This document shows positions 6,903-13,881 of a DNA stretch of 18,270 bases, piece after piece. Every line of letters begins with the position of its first letter. The first letter of the stretch is position 1. Under the pieces are notes generated by a model. It was not told the origin of the DNA. It worked only from the letters and a program-made list of their open reading frames with translations, and ran no database searches. The DNA comes from JBFWQM01 sp050249455 (lineage in GTDB: Bacteria > Pseudomonadota > Alphaproteobacteria > MPNO01 > VGEU01). The position numbers and the translations under genes were made by a program. The stretch lies in assembly GCA_050249455.1 (NCBI GenBank), contig JBFWQM010000092.1, positions 1-18,270 of the forward strand. Direction: 5' to 3'.

Positions 6903-7901
6903 TCAGACCGCGACGCGGCCCCTGCTGGCGCCGGTCATCTCGTCGTAGATCCAGCGGTAGGTTCGCTCCAGCCCGTCCTCGAGGCTGGTCGCCGGCTCCC
7001 AGCCGAGGCGGGCGCGGATCAGGGTGTTGTCGCTGTTGCGCCCACGGACGCCCTGCGGCTTGGTCAGGTCGTAGCGGCGGCGCACCTTGATGCCGGCGAT
7101 CCGCTCCACGATGTCGACCAGGCCGTTGATGGTGACCAGGTGATCGCTGCCGATGTTCAGCGGCTCGACGATGTCGCTGCGGGTCAGCCGCAAGGTGCCC
7201 TCGACGCAGTCGTCGATGTACATGAAGCTGCGGGTCTGCTCGCCGTCGCCCCAGATCTCGATCTCGGGCTTGCCGCCGAGCTTGGCCTCGATGATCTTGC
7301 GGCAGACCGCCGCCGGCGCCTTCTCGCGGCCGCCGTCGAAGGTGCCATACGGGCCATAGCTGTTGTGATAGCGCGCCACCCGGGTCTGAACGCCGAAATC
7401 CTCGCGGAAATGGCGGCACATCCGCTCGCTGAAGAGCTTCTCCCAGCCGTAGCCGTCTTCCGGCTGCGCCGGGTAGGCGTCGGCCTCGCGCAGCGGCACG
7501 ACGTCGGCGCTCTCCTGCTTGTCGATGTTGTAGACGCAGGCCGACGACGAGTAGAAGAACCGCCCGACGCCGGCGTCGCGCGCCGCCAGCAGCATGTGGG
7601 TGTTGATCAGCACCGAGATCATGCATTCGGCGCGGTGTGCGGTGATGAATCCCATGCCGCCCATGTCGGCAGCGAGGTTGATGACCGTCGTGGCGCCGTC
7701 GGCCGCGGCGCCGCAGGCGTCACGCTCGCGCAGGTCGAGCTGGCGGTTGTCGGCGTCGGGAAACAGCTGGTACCACTCGCCGAACGGCTTGACGTCGACC
7801 GAACGGATCCGGGTGAAGCCCTGGCGCAGCAGGGTGGCCACCATGTGGCCTCCGATGAAGCCGCCGCCGCCGGCGACGACGATCAGATCGTTTTGACGCA
7901 T
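6903..7901 (-). CDS. NAD-dependent nucleotide-sugar epimerase, GDP-mannose 3,5-epimerase-like (extended SDR)
   Basis: This is an extended SDR closely resembling GDP-mannose 3,5-epimerase (GME), which converts GDP-D-mannose to GDP-L-galactose or GDP-L-gulose. From the ATG at 7901 (332 residues) it has the NAD-binding loop GGGGFIGG (11-18), LAADMGGMGFI (77-87), SSSACVY (118-124), YGWEK (151-155), GREKAPAAVCRK (191-202) and WGDGEQTRSFMYIDD (217-231). Plant GME catalytic residues Cys145, Tyr174, Lys178 and Lys217 correspond to Cys122, Tyr151, Lys155 and Lys194 with one constant offset of 23. Retention of both the Cys and the Lys acid/base residues supports true epimerase chemistry. The 7901 start has GGAG nine bases upstream; an in-frame ATG at 7928 has no ribosome site. 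The substrate could instead be GDP-heptose, given the heptose genes nearby; that is inference. Confidence 0.9.
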   Translation of the reverse strand: MRQNDLIVVAGGGGFIGGHMVATLLRQGFTRIRSVDVKPFGEWYQLFPDADNRQLDLRERDACGAAADGATTVINLAADMGGMGFITAHRAECMISVLINTHMLLAARDAGVGRFFYSSSACVYNIDKQESADVVPLREADAYPAQPEDGYGWEKLFSERMCRHFREDFGVQTRVARYHNSYGPYGTFDGGREKAPAAVCRKIIEAKLGGKPEIEIWGDGEQTRSFMYIDDCVEGTLRLTRSDIVEPLNIGSDHLVTINGLVDIVERIAGIKVRRRYDLTKPQGVRGRNSDNTLIRARLGWEPATSLEDGLERTYRWIYDEMTGASRGRVAV

Positions 7902-7931
7902 GGACAGGTACTCCGCATTGCGACGCATTTA

Positions 7932-7965
7932 GCCGGCGCGCGAAGTCGATGCAGCGCGCGCCGGC
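7932..7965. repeat. 11-bp GC-only inverted repeat in a divergent intergenic region
   Basis: GCCGGCGCGCG (7932-7942) pairs exactly with CGCGCGCCGGC (7955-7965) across 12 bases. No gene ends here on either strand, so it is not an ordinary terminator. It lies about 30 bases before the epimerase start on the minus strand and about 67 bases before the gene at 8033. It could form a stable leader hairpin in one transcript or be a protein-binding site. Confidence 0.5.
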
Positions 7966-8031
7966 CGATTAAGCCCTATTTCACGGACACATTGCTATCG
8001 TGAGAAAGTAAATGGAACGTGTTTTACGGTA

Positions 8032-8047
8032 AATGACCGCCGTCATT
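8032..8047 (+). repeat. Short inverted repeat covering the start codon at 8033
   Basis: AATGAC (8032-8037) and GTCATT (8042-8047) pair across CGCC. A hairpin here would hold the ATG of the tandem glycosyltransferase gene in a stem, which could lower initiation. It is short and may be chance. Confidence 0.3.
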
Positions 8048-9700
8048 AATACTTTCGCACAGTCCACCGGGGATTCCCGCGGCGTGACGCCAGACCCTCC
8101 CGAGCGCACCTCCGTGCTGGGCATCGGCATCAGCGCGGTCAGCCTCGCCTCCGCCACCGACATCATCTTGGGATGGGTGGCCCGGCGCGACCGGCACTTC
8201 GTCGCCGTCACCGGCGTCCACGGGGTGATCGAGGCGCAGCACGACCCGGAGTTCAAGTTCATCCTCAACGAGGCCGGCCTGTGCGTCCCCGACGGGATGC
8301 CGATGGTCTGGCTGTCGTGGCGCGCCGGCCGGCGCGAGGTGACGCGCGTGTTCGGCCCCGACATGATGCTCGCCGTCTCCGCCGCGCTGGCGCGCATCGG
8401 CGGCCGGGCGTTCTATTACGGCGGCCCGCCCGGCGTCGCAGAAGAGCTCGCGGCGGCGATGGCCGCCCGCTTCCCCGGCCTCGTCACCGCCGGCTGCTAC
8501 ACGCCGCCGTTCGGCGCGCTGTCCGACGAGGAAGAGGCCGAGATTCAACGCACCATCGACGACGCCGCGCCGGACGTCGTCTGGGTCGGCCTGTCGACTC
8601 CGAAGCAGGAACGCTGGATGGCACGGTTCCGGCCGCGGCTGAAGGCGCCCGTGCTGCTCGGGGTCGGCGCGGCGTTCGACTACAACACCGGGCGCATCCG
8701 CCGCGCGCCGCCGTGGATGCAGCGGTCGGGCCTGGAGTGGTTCTACCGGCTGGTGCAGGAGCCGCGCCGGCTGTTCCGCCGCTACGCCCGCAACAACACG
8801 CTGTTCGCCTATTACCTCCTGTGCGAGCGGCTGCGGCTGCGCAGCTTCGACCAGCCGCCCGCCTTCGACCTGGACGCGGTGTTGGCGGCGCCTTCGATCG
8901 ACGGCGGACGCCGCGACGTCCTGGGCGTCGCGGTCAATGCGGTGAACTACCGCGCCGCGGTGGACCGCATCGTGTCGGCAGCGGCCGACCGCCGGCCGCT
9001 GTCGGTGTCGCTGTCGGCGGTGCACAGCGTGGCCACGGGCGCAATCGACCCGGTGCATCGCTGGCGGCTCAACCGCCTCGACATGGTGATCCCCGACGGC
9101 CAGCCGGTGCGCTGGGCGCTCAACCTGCTGCACCGGGCGGGGCTCGCCGACCGGGTCTACGGTCCCAAGCTGATGTGCCTTTTGTGCCGGGAGGCGGCGG
9201 CGCGCGGCCTGCCGGTCTATCTCTACGGCTCGACGCCCGCCGTGCTCGCCAACCTGGAGCGCAACCTGGTCAAGCGCTTCCCCGGCCTCGTCGTCGCCGG
9301 GCGCGAGCCGTCGCAGTTCCGCGTCCTCACTCCGGCGGAAGCCGAGGATGCGGCCGCGCGCATCCGCGCCGCCAGGCCCGCGATGGTGTTCGCCGGCCTC
9401 GGCTGCCCGCTGCAGGAGATCTGGGCCTACGAGAACCGCGACCGCATCGGGGTGCCGCTGATCGCCGCCGGGGCGGCGTTCGACTATCTGGCCGGCCACC
9501 TCCCGCAGCCGCCCGAGTGGATCCAGCGCCGCGGCCTGGAATGGCTGTTCCGCCTGGTCCAGGAGCCGCGGCGGCTGTGGCGGCGCTACATGCTGCTGAA
9601 CCCGGTCTATCTCGGGCTGGTGGCGCTGCAGCGGCTGCGCCTCATCCGGCTCGACCCGGAGGCGGCGGTGGCGCCGCGCCTGCCGACCAACGTCGGCTGA
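8033..9700 (+). CDS. Tandem two-domain WecG/TagA/CpsF-family glycosyltransferase
   Basis: The 555-residue protein is two complete copies of the WecG/TagA/CpsF glycosyltransferase domain (usual length about 240-260). Copy 1 (about 27-265) has VPDGMP (PDG 86-88), VWVGLSTPKQERW (PKQE 190-193) and GLEWFYRLVQEPRRLFRRY (233-251). Copy 2 (about 293-535) has IPDGQP (PDG 354-356), GCPLQEIW (PLQE 459-462) and GLEWLFRLVQEPRRLWRRY (501-519). Matching motifs are 268-269 residues apart. The conserved Asp of PDG and Gln of the PKQE/PLQE motif are kept in both copies, so both may be active. Family members transfer ManNAc(A) or glucose (GumM) to lipid-linked sugars at the membrane; the donor here is unknown. 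No strong ribosome site precedes the ATG at 8033, and an inverted repeat overlaps it. It is transcribed away from the epimerase and its end overlaps the convergent membrane glycosyltransferase by 59 bases. Confidence 0.93.
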   Translation: MTAVINTFAQSTGDSRGVTPDPPERTSVLGIGISAVSLASATDIILGWVARRDRHFVAVTGVHGVIEAQHDPEFKFILNEAGLCVPDGMPMVWLSWRAGRREVTRVFGPDMMLAVSAALARIGGRAFYYGGPPGVAEELAAAMAARFPGLVTAGCYTPPFGALSDEEEAEIQRTIDDAAPDVVWVGLSTPKQERWMARFRPRLKAPVLLGVGAAFDYNTGRIRRAPPWMQRSGLEWFYRLVQEPRRLFRRYARNNTLFAYYLLCERLRLRSFDQPPAFDLDAVLAAPSIDGGRRDVLGVAVNAVNYRAAVDRIVSAAADRRPLSVSLSAVHSVATGAIDPVHRWRLNRLDMVIPDGQPVRWALNLLHRAGLADRVYGPKLMCLLCREAAARGLPVYLYGSTPAVLANLERNLVKRFPGLVVAGREPSQFRVLTPAEAEDAAARIRAARPAMVFAGLGCPLQEIWAYENRDRIGVPLIAAGAAFDYLAGHLPQPPEWIQRRGLEWLFRLVQEPRRLWRRYMLLNPVYLGLVALQRLRLIRLDPEAAVAPRLPTNVG

Positions 9701-10856
9701 GCCAGGCGGCGGCGAGGACCGCGAGCATCGGATCGACCGGCAGCCGGAAGCGCAGCCGGGTGAAGAAGACCGCGTATGCGAGCGCGACCGCGAGGTACGC
9801 CCACAGCAGGCAGCGCTCCTCCGCCGCGAGCGGCCGCCGCCGCGCCCCGGCGAGCCGCAGGATCGCCCCGCCCGCCAGCACCGCATAGCCCGCCCACAGC
9901 ACCAAGGTCCGGCCGCGCCCTGCCCCGTCCGCGTCGGGGCTCGCCGGCAGAAACCAGTGCGCCAGCTTGGCGAGGTAGTGTCGCGCGGCGGCCGCCGGCT
10001 CGGCGGCGATGCGGCCGAGCGCCAGGGCGGTGAAGTAGCGCTCGTTGGCGAACTCGTCGGTCTCCGGCGCCCACAGCTCGTACTCGGTGACGTCGACCGC
10101 CGAGCCGCTGCCCGCTGTGGCCGCCGGCGCGTTGCCGACCAGGAGCGCCGAGCCGCCGCTGGTCGCCACCGGCGCGAAGCGGTCGAACACCAGCGCGTTG
10201 CGAAGGGTCCAGGCGCCCACGACAACCGCCGCCACCGCTGCCGCGCCGGCCAGCGCCCGCCACCGCGCCCCGCGGCGGCGCAGATAGTCCGCCAGCGGCA
10301 GCGCCACGACCGCATAGGGCGGCGCGGTCAGCGCCAGCGCGCCCAGCGCCGCGCCGGCGCCGGCGAGCCGTCCCCTGCCCGCCCCGAACGCAAATGCGCA
10401 GACGAGGGCGATCAGGAAGCCGGCCAGGGTCTGCGGATAGAGCGCCGTCGCGCCATAGGCGAGCGGCGGGTAGCACAGCACCAGCGCCGCCGCCGTCCAG
10501 CCCGCACCGGGCCCCGCCACCCGCGCCGCGATCCGCGCCCACAGCAGCGCGGTCGCGCCCAGCAGCGCGACCTGCGCCAACCGCACCGCCACGGGATGGT
10601 CGGCGACCGCCACGACGGCGGCGACGAAGAACGGGTAGCCGGGCGGCTCGAACGCGGTCGAGCCCATCGCGCGGTAGCCGAAGACGCCGGCGGAGGCGAG
10701 GTTGCGCGCGATGCCGAGGTGGATGTCCTCGTCCCAGTAGCGCAGCGCCGGACCAAGCAGGACGGCGTAGGCCGCCGTCGCCGCCAGGGCGGCCACGGCT
10801 AGGCCGCCGGCGATCAGCCGGACGCGCCGGTCGGTCGGTGCCCGCATGGGTTCCAT
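9642..10856 (-). CDS. Polytopic membrane glycosyltransferase, GT-C fold (ArnT/PMT-like)
   Basis: From the ATG at 10856 the product is 404 residues with many hydrophobic segments. The first periplasmic loop carries YWDEDIHLGIARNLASAG (Asp42-Glu43) followed by FEPPGYPFFVAAV, the hallmark of GT-C enzymes that use polyprenyl-phosphate sugars and act on the periplasmic face (ArnT, PMT and related PF13231-type proteins). A further loop holds a soluble stretch (TEYELWAPETDEFANERYF). A lipid-phosphate-linked sugar donor and a glycan or lipid acceptor are therefore likely but not known. The reading frame extends upstream to a TTG at 10892, but the ATG at 10856 is the better start, with GAGG about 15-20 bases upstream; ATG 10847 is another option. 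The Pro-rich C-terminus overlaps the end of the tandem WecG-type gene by 59 bases on the opposite strand. Confidence 0.85.
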   Translation of the reverse strand: MEPMRAPTDRRVRLIAGGLAVAALAATAAYAVLLGPALRYWDEDIHLGIARNLASAGVFGYRAMGSTAFEPPGYPFFVAAVVAVADHPVAVRLAQVALLGATALLWARIAARVAGPGAGWTAAALVLCYPPLAYGATALYPQTLAGFLIALVCAFAFGAGRGRLAGAGAALGALALTAPPYAVVALPLADYLRRRGARWRALAGAAAVAAVVVGAWTLRNALVFDRFAPVATSGGSALLVGNAPAATAGSGSAVDVTEYELWAPETDEFANERYFTALALGRIAAEPAAAARHYLAKLAHWFLPASPDADGAGRGRTLVLWAGYAVLAGGAILRLAGARRRPLAAEERCLLWAYLAVALAYAVFFTRLRFRLPVDPMLAVLAAAWLSRRWSAGAAPPPPPGRAG

Positions 10857-11019
10857 GGCGGATCGATACAGGCCTCGGGTGCGTCGGCGCAACGGCGGCG
10901 GCGATCCAAACCGGCTCTTAACGCTTGGCCGCCATGATCGCCGCGTTTTGTGCTAAGAGGCTCGCCGCCCGAGGAGACCGGCCATCGAACGGCACAAGTT
11001 CATACCCAGGACCCGCCAG
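10857..11019. other. Divergent intergenic region
   Basis: About 160 bases separate the membrane glycosyltransferase (leftward) from the methyltransferase (rightward) and should hold the promoter for the six-gene rightward group. A CTCTTA/TAAGAG inverted pair lies at 10914-10919 and 10954-10959. No convincing -35/-10 pair was found. The GAGGAG ribosome site at 10971-10976 falls inside it. Confidence 0.45.
10971..10976 (+). promoter_or_regulatory. Strong ribosome binding site GAGGAG, spaced for an ATC codon
   Basis: GAGGAG is followed seven bases later by ATC (10984-10986) in the methyltransferase frame, not by ATG, GTG or TTG. The first usual start codon is the GTG at 11020, 43 bases downstream, too far to be served by this site. 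Confidence 0.5.
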
Positions 11020-11697
11020 GTGGTGCGGATCGACGAGGTCGTGCGCCTGGCACGCGGCCGGCGCGTCCTGCACATCGGCATGGGCGGCTATATCGACGAC
11101 CCGTCGAAGACCGACGAATACATCGCCCTCGACATGGCGCGGTCGCTGCACGCGCGGCTGGCCGGCACGGCGAAGGAGCTGGTCGGCTTCGACGTCAACC
11201 CGGTCGTCGTCGAGGCGATGAAGAAGCTGGTGCCGTGCGAGTACGTGGTCGGCGACCTGACCGAGCCCGGCCTGCCGGAGCGCATCGGCGCGCGCTTCGA
11301 CCTTGTGGTGTTCGCCGAGGTCATCGAGCACCTGGACTGCTTCCGCGAGGCGCTGAGCAACATCCGCGGCCTGCTCGCCCCCGGCGGCGAGGTGGTGATC
11401 ACCACCGCCAACGCCTATGCGCTGGAACGCATCGGCAAGATGGTGTTCGGCTACGAGGCGGTGCACGACGAGCACACGTCCTATTTCAGCTACATGACCC
11501 TGCGCCGCCTGCTGGCGATGAACGGCTACGAGATCACCCATTTCCGCTTCGCCTACGAGAAGCGCTACCGGTTCGCCGGCATGGCGGAGCGAATCGCGTA
11601 TTATGCGATGGTCGGCACGGGCCGGCTGCTACCGCAATTCTCCGAGGGCGTCGTCCTGTCGGCGCGCCCGATCGCGGGCCCGGCTATCGCGGCTTGA
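11020..11697 (+). CDS. Class I SAM-dependent methyltransferase
   Basis: The product (225 residues from the GTG at 11020) has the class I methyltransferase fold: motif I VLHIGMGG (16-23), an acidic strand VGFDVNP (55-61), FDLVVFAEVIEHL (93-105) and LLAPGGEVVITTANA. It would methylate a sugar or another small acceptor in the cytoplasm. The start is doubtful. The frame is open upstream to a stop at 10954, and the codons from ATC 10984 would add 12 residues (AUC-initiated ERHKFIPRTRQV) that look like a natural family N-terminus and have a well-placed GAGGAG. I give the first conventional start. It is followed after 19 bases by the GT4 gene and heads the rightward operon. Substrate unknown; decoration of the heptose or another sugar is plausible from context. 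Confidence 0.88.
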   Translation: MVRIDEVVRLARGRRVLHIGMGGYIDDPSKTDEYIALDMARSLHARLAGTAKELVGFDVNPVVVEAMKKLVPCEYVVGDLTEPGLPERIGARFDLVVFAEVIEHLDCFREALSNIRGLLAPGGEVVITTANAYALERIGKMVFGYEAVHDEHTSYFSYMTLRRLLAMNGYEITHFRFAYEKRYRFAGMAERIAYYAMVGTGRLLPQFSEGVVLSARPIAGPAIAA

Positions 11698-11716
11698 ACC
11701 ACGGCGGAGCGCCTGG

Positions 11717-12922
11717 GTGCGCATCCTCTACACCCACAACTTCTACCGCCAGGCCGGCGGCGAGGACGAGACCTTCGCCGACGAGATCCGCCTGATGCGC
11801 GCGCGCGGCCATTCGGTCACATCGTTCGAGACCTCGAGCGCCGCCCTGGAGGGCCGCAGCCGGCTGATCGCCGGCGTCGAGGGCGTGTGGTCGCTGCCGG
11901 CGGCGCGCACGATCGCCGAGCGGGTGCGCGCCGAGCGGCCCGATGTCGTCCATTTCCACAACACCTACCCGGTGCTGTCGCCGGCCGCGTTCCGCGCTGC
12001 CAACGCCGCCGGCGCGGCGGTAGTCCACACGCTGCACAACTTCCGCCATCTGTGCAGCCATCACGGCCTCTACCGCGACGGCCGGCCGTGCGAGGACTGC
12101 GTCGGCGCGCTGGCGCCGTGGCGCGGCGTCGTCCACGGCTGCAACCACAACGGCCGCTTCGCCGACGCACAGCTCGCGGTGACCGCTGCGGTCCACCGCC
12201 TGGCCGGTACCTATGCGCGCGCCGTCCACCGCTATGTCGCGCTGACCCCGTTCGCGCGCGATGTGTTCGTGCGCGGCGGCCTGCCGGCGGACCGGCTCGC
12301 GGTGCTGCCGACCTTTGTCGACCCCGACCCCGGGCCAGGTCCCGGCGACGGCGGCTACGCCCTGTTCGTCGGCCGTCTGACGGAGGAGAAGGGCGTCCGG
12401 CTGCTGCTCGAGGCATGGCGGCGGATCGGCGCCGCGCTGCCGCTCCGAATCCTCGGCGGCGGCCCGCTGGCGAGCGACGTCGCGGCCGCGGCGGCGGCGC
12501 TGCCCGGCGTCCAGTATCTCGGCCGCGTCGAACGCGCCGCGCTGGACGATCTCATCGGCAGTGCGGCGATGCTGGTGTTCCCGTCGCTGTGGTACGAGGG
12601 CACGCCGCGCACAATCGCCGAGGCGCTGGCCGCCGGCACCCCGGTGGTCGCCGCCGACATCGGCGGCATGGCGGCGATGGTCGCGCCCGGCGTCAACGGC
12701 GTCCGTTTCCGCGCCGGCGATGCCGACGACCTCGTGCGCGCCGTGCAGACGCTGGCCGCCAACCCGGCCGCGCTGCGCGCCGGCGCGCGGCGGTCGTTCG
12801 AGGAGTCCTACACCGCGGCGCGCCACTATGACGGCCTGGTCGCGATCTACCAGGCGGCGCTGGCGGCACGCGACGCGGCGCGCCCGGCCACCCGCGGCGC
12901 CGCGCCGGCGGTGCAGTCGTGA
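11717..12922 (+). CDS. GT4-family glycosyltransferase (GT-B fold)
   Basis: A cytoplasmic, membrane-associated retaining glycosyltransferase of 401 residues. The GTG at 11717 is chosen because GGAG lies seven bases upstream (11706-11709) and the protein then begins MRILYTHNFYRQAGGEDE, a typical GT4 start; the frame is open further upstream but that region overlaps the methyltransferase. Motifs: DVVHFHNTYPVLSP (76-89), a cysteine set C113, C125, C128, C142 (C-x11-C-x2-C-x13-C), FVGRLTEEKG in the second Rossmann domain, and the donor-binding E-x7-E (E294, E302) in EGTPRTIAEALAAGTPVV. The partial protein at the right edge shares the same cysteine pattern and is a clear paralog. Its stop overlaps the next start (GTGA). 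Donor and acceptor sugars unknown. Confidence 0.93.
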   Translation: MRILYTHNFYRQAGGEDETFADEIRLMRARGHSVTSFETSSAALEGRSRLIAGVEGVWSLPAARTIAERVRAERPDVVHFHNTYPVLSPAAFRAANAAGAAVVHTLHNFRHLCSHHGLYRDGRPCEDCVGALAPWRGVVHGCNHNGRFADAQLAVTAAVHRLAGTYARAVHRYVALTPFARDVFVRGGLPADRLAVLPTFVDPDPGPGPGDGGYALFVGRLTEEKGVRLLLEAWRRIGAALPLRILGGGPLASDVAAAAAALPGVQYLGRVERAALDDLIGSAAMLVFPSLWYEGTPRTIAEALAAGTPVVAADIGGMAAMVAPGVNGVRFRAGDADDLVRAVQTLAANPAALRAGARRSFEESYTAARHYDGLVAIYQAALAARDAARPATRGAAPAVQS

Positions 12923-13881
12923 TCCACGTCGTCACCGGCGCGGCCGGCTTCGTCGGCAGCCACCTGGTCGACGCGCTGCTGGCGCAGGGCGACCGGGTCG
13001 CGGCGGTCGGCAGCCTGCGCCTCGGCACCCGTGCCTTCCTCGCCGCCGCGCAGTCGAGCCCGGCATTCGGCTTCGCCGAGGCCGACTGCAGCGACGCCGC
13101 GGCGTTCCGCGCCGCGCTGCGCGGCCTGCTGCCCGACGGGCGCGCCGACATGATCTGGCACATGGCGGCCAACGCCGACATCCGCGCCGGCGTCGGCGAC
13201 CCCGACGTCGACCTGCGCCACACCTTCCTGACGACGCACGAGGCGCTGCGGATGGCGCGCGAATTCGGCGTCCGCCGCTTCGCCTTCGCCTCCACCTCCG
13301 CGGTCTACGGCGAGCGGTCGGGCGCGCTGACCGAGGACTCCGGCCCGCTCAACCCGATCTCCAACTACGGCGCGATGAAGCTGGCGGCCGAGGCGGCGGT
13401 GAGCGCGGCCACCGCGCGCACACTCGACCGCGCCTGGATCTTCCGCTTCCCCAACGTGGTCGGTTCGCGCGCGACGCACGGGGTGATCTACGACTTCATG
13501 CACAAGCTGAAGGCCGACCCGACCACCCTTGAGGTGCTCGGCGACGGCACGCAGCAGAAACCCTATCTGCACGTCGCCGAGCTGATCGCCGCCGTCAAGT
13601 TCATCGTCGCGCGCGCCAACGACCGGCTCAACGTTTTCAACGTGTCGAGCCGCGGGCCGGGCACCACTGTGCGGTTCATCGCCGAGGAAGCGGTGCGCGT
13701 CGCCACGCCGGGCGCGCGCATCCGCTACACCGGCGGCGACCGCGGCTGGGTCGGCGACGTGCCGAAGTTCAGCTATTCGACCGACAAGCTCGCCGCGCTG
13801 GGATGGTCTGCGCCGCAGACCTCCGACGACGCCGTGCGCCGCGCGGTGCGCGAGACGGCGGCGGAGATCCTGGGTGTCTGA
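12919..13881 (+). CDS. NAD-dependent epimerase/dehydratase (GalE-like extended SDR)
   Basis: A 320-residue extended SDR starting at a GTG that overlaps the upstream stop by four bases, implying translational coupling. It shows TGAAGFVGSHL (6-16), HMAANADIRAG (81-91), the catalytic triad Ser125-127 region (FASTSAVYG), Tyr150 and Lys154 (NYGAMK), and the substrate region RFPNVVG. These fit UDP-hexose 4-epimerases and related dehydratases. Because it sits directly before the heptose-activation genes, it might act on GDP-heptose (4-epimerase or 4,6-dehydratase), as SDRs do in Campylobacter and Yersinia heptose loci. That is inference; the sequence alone does not choose between UDP-sugar and GDP-sugar. 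Its end overlaps the fusion gene by eight bases. Confidence 0.9.
   Translation: MIHVVTGAAGFVGSHLVDALLAQGDRVAAVGSLRLGTRAFLAAAQSSPAFGFAEADCSDAAAFRAALRGLLPDGRADMIWHMAANADIRAGVGDPDVDLRHTFLTTHEALRMAREFGVRRFAFASTSAVYGERSGALTEDSGPLNPISNYGAMKLAAEAAVSAATARTLDRAWIFRFPNVVGSRATHGVIYDFMHKLKADPTTLEVLGDGTQQKPYLHVAELIAAVKFIVARANDRLNVFNVSSRGPGTTVRFIAEEAVRVATPGARIRYTGGDRGWVGDVPKFSYSTDKLAALGWSAPQTSDDAVRRAVRETAAEILGV

Noticed and set aside
8033..9700. Tandem domains as an assembly duplication
   Set aside because: The two halves differ in most residues outside the motifs and have different linkers, so they are diverged copies and not a repeated read.
8024..10315. 763-codon minus-strand open frame across the tandem glycosyltransferase
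   Set aside because: Low-complexity Arg/Ala/His-rich translation with no domains. It crosses two real genes and is an antisense shadow of GC-rich codons.
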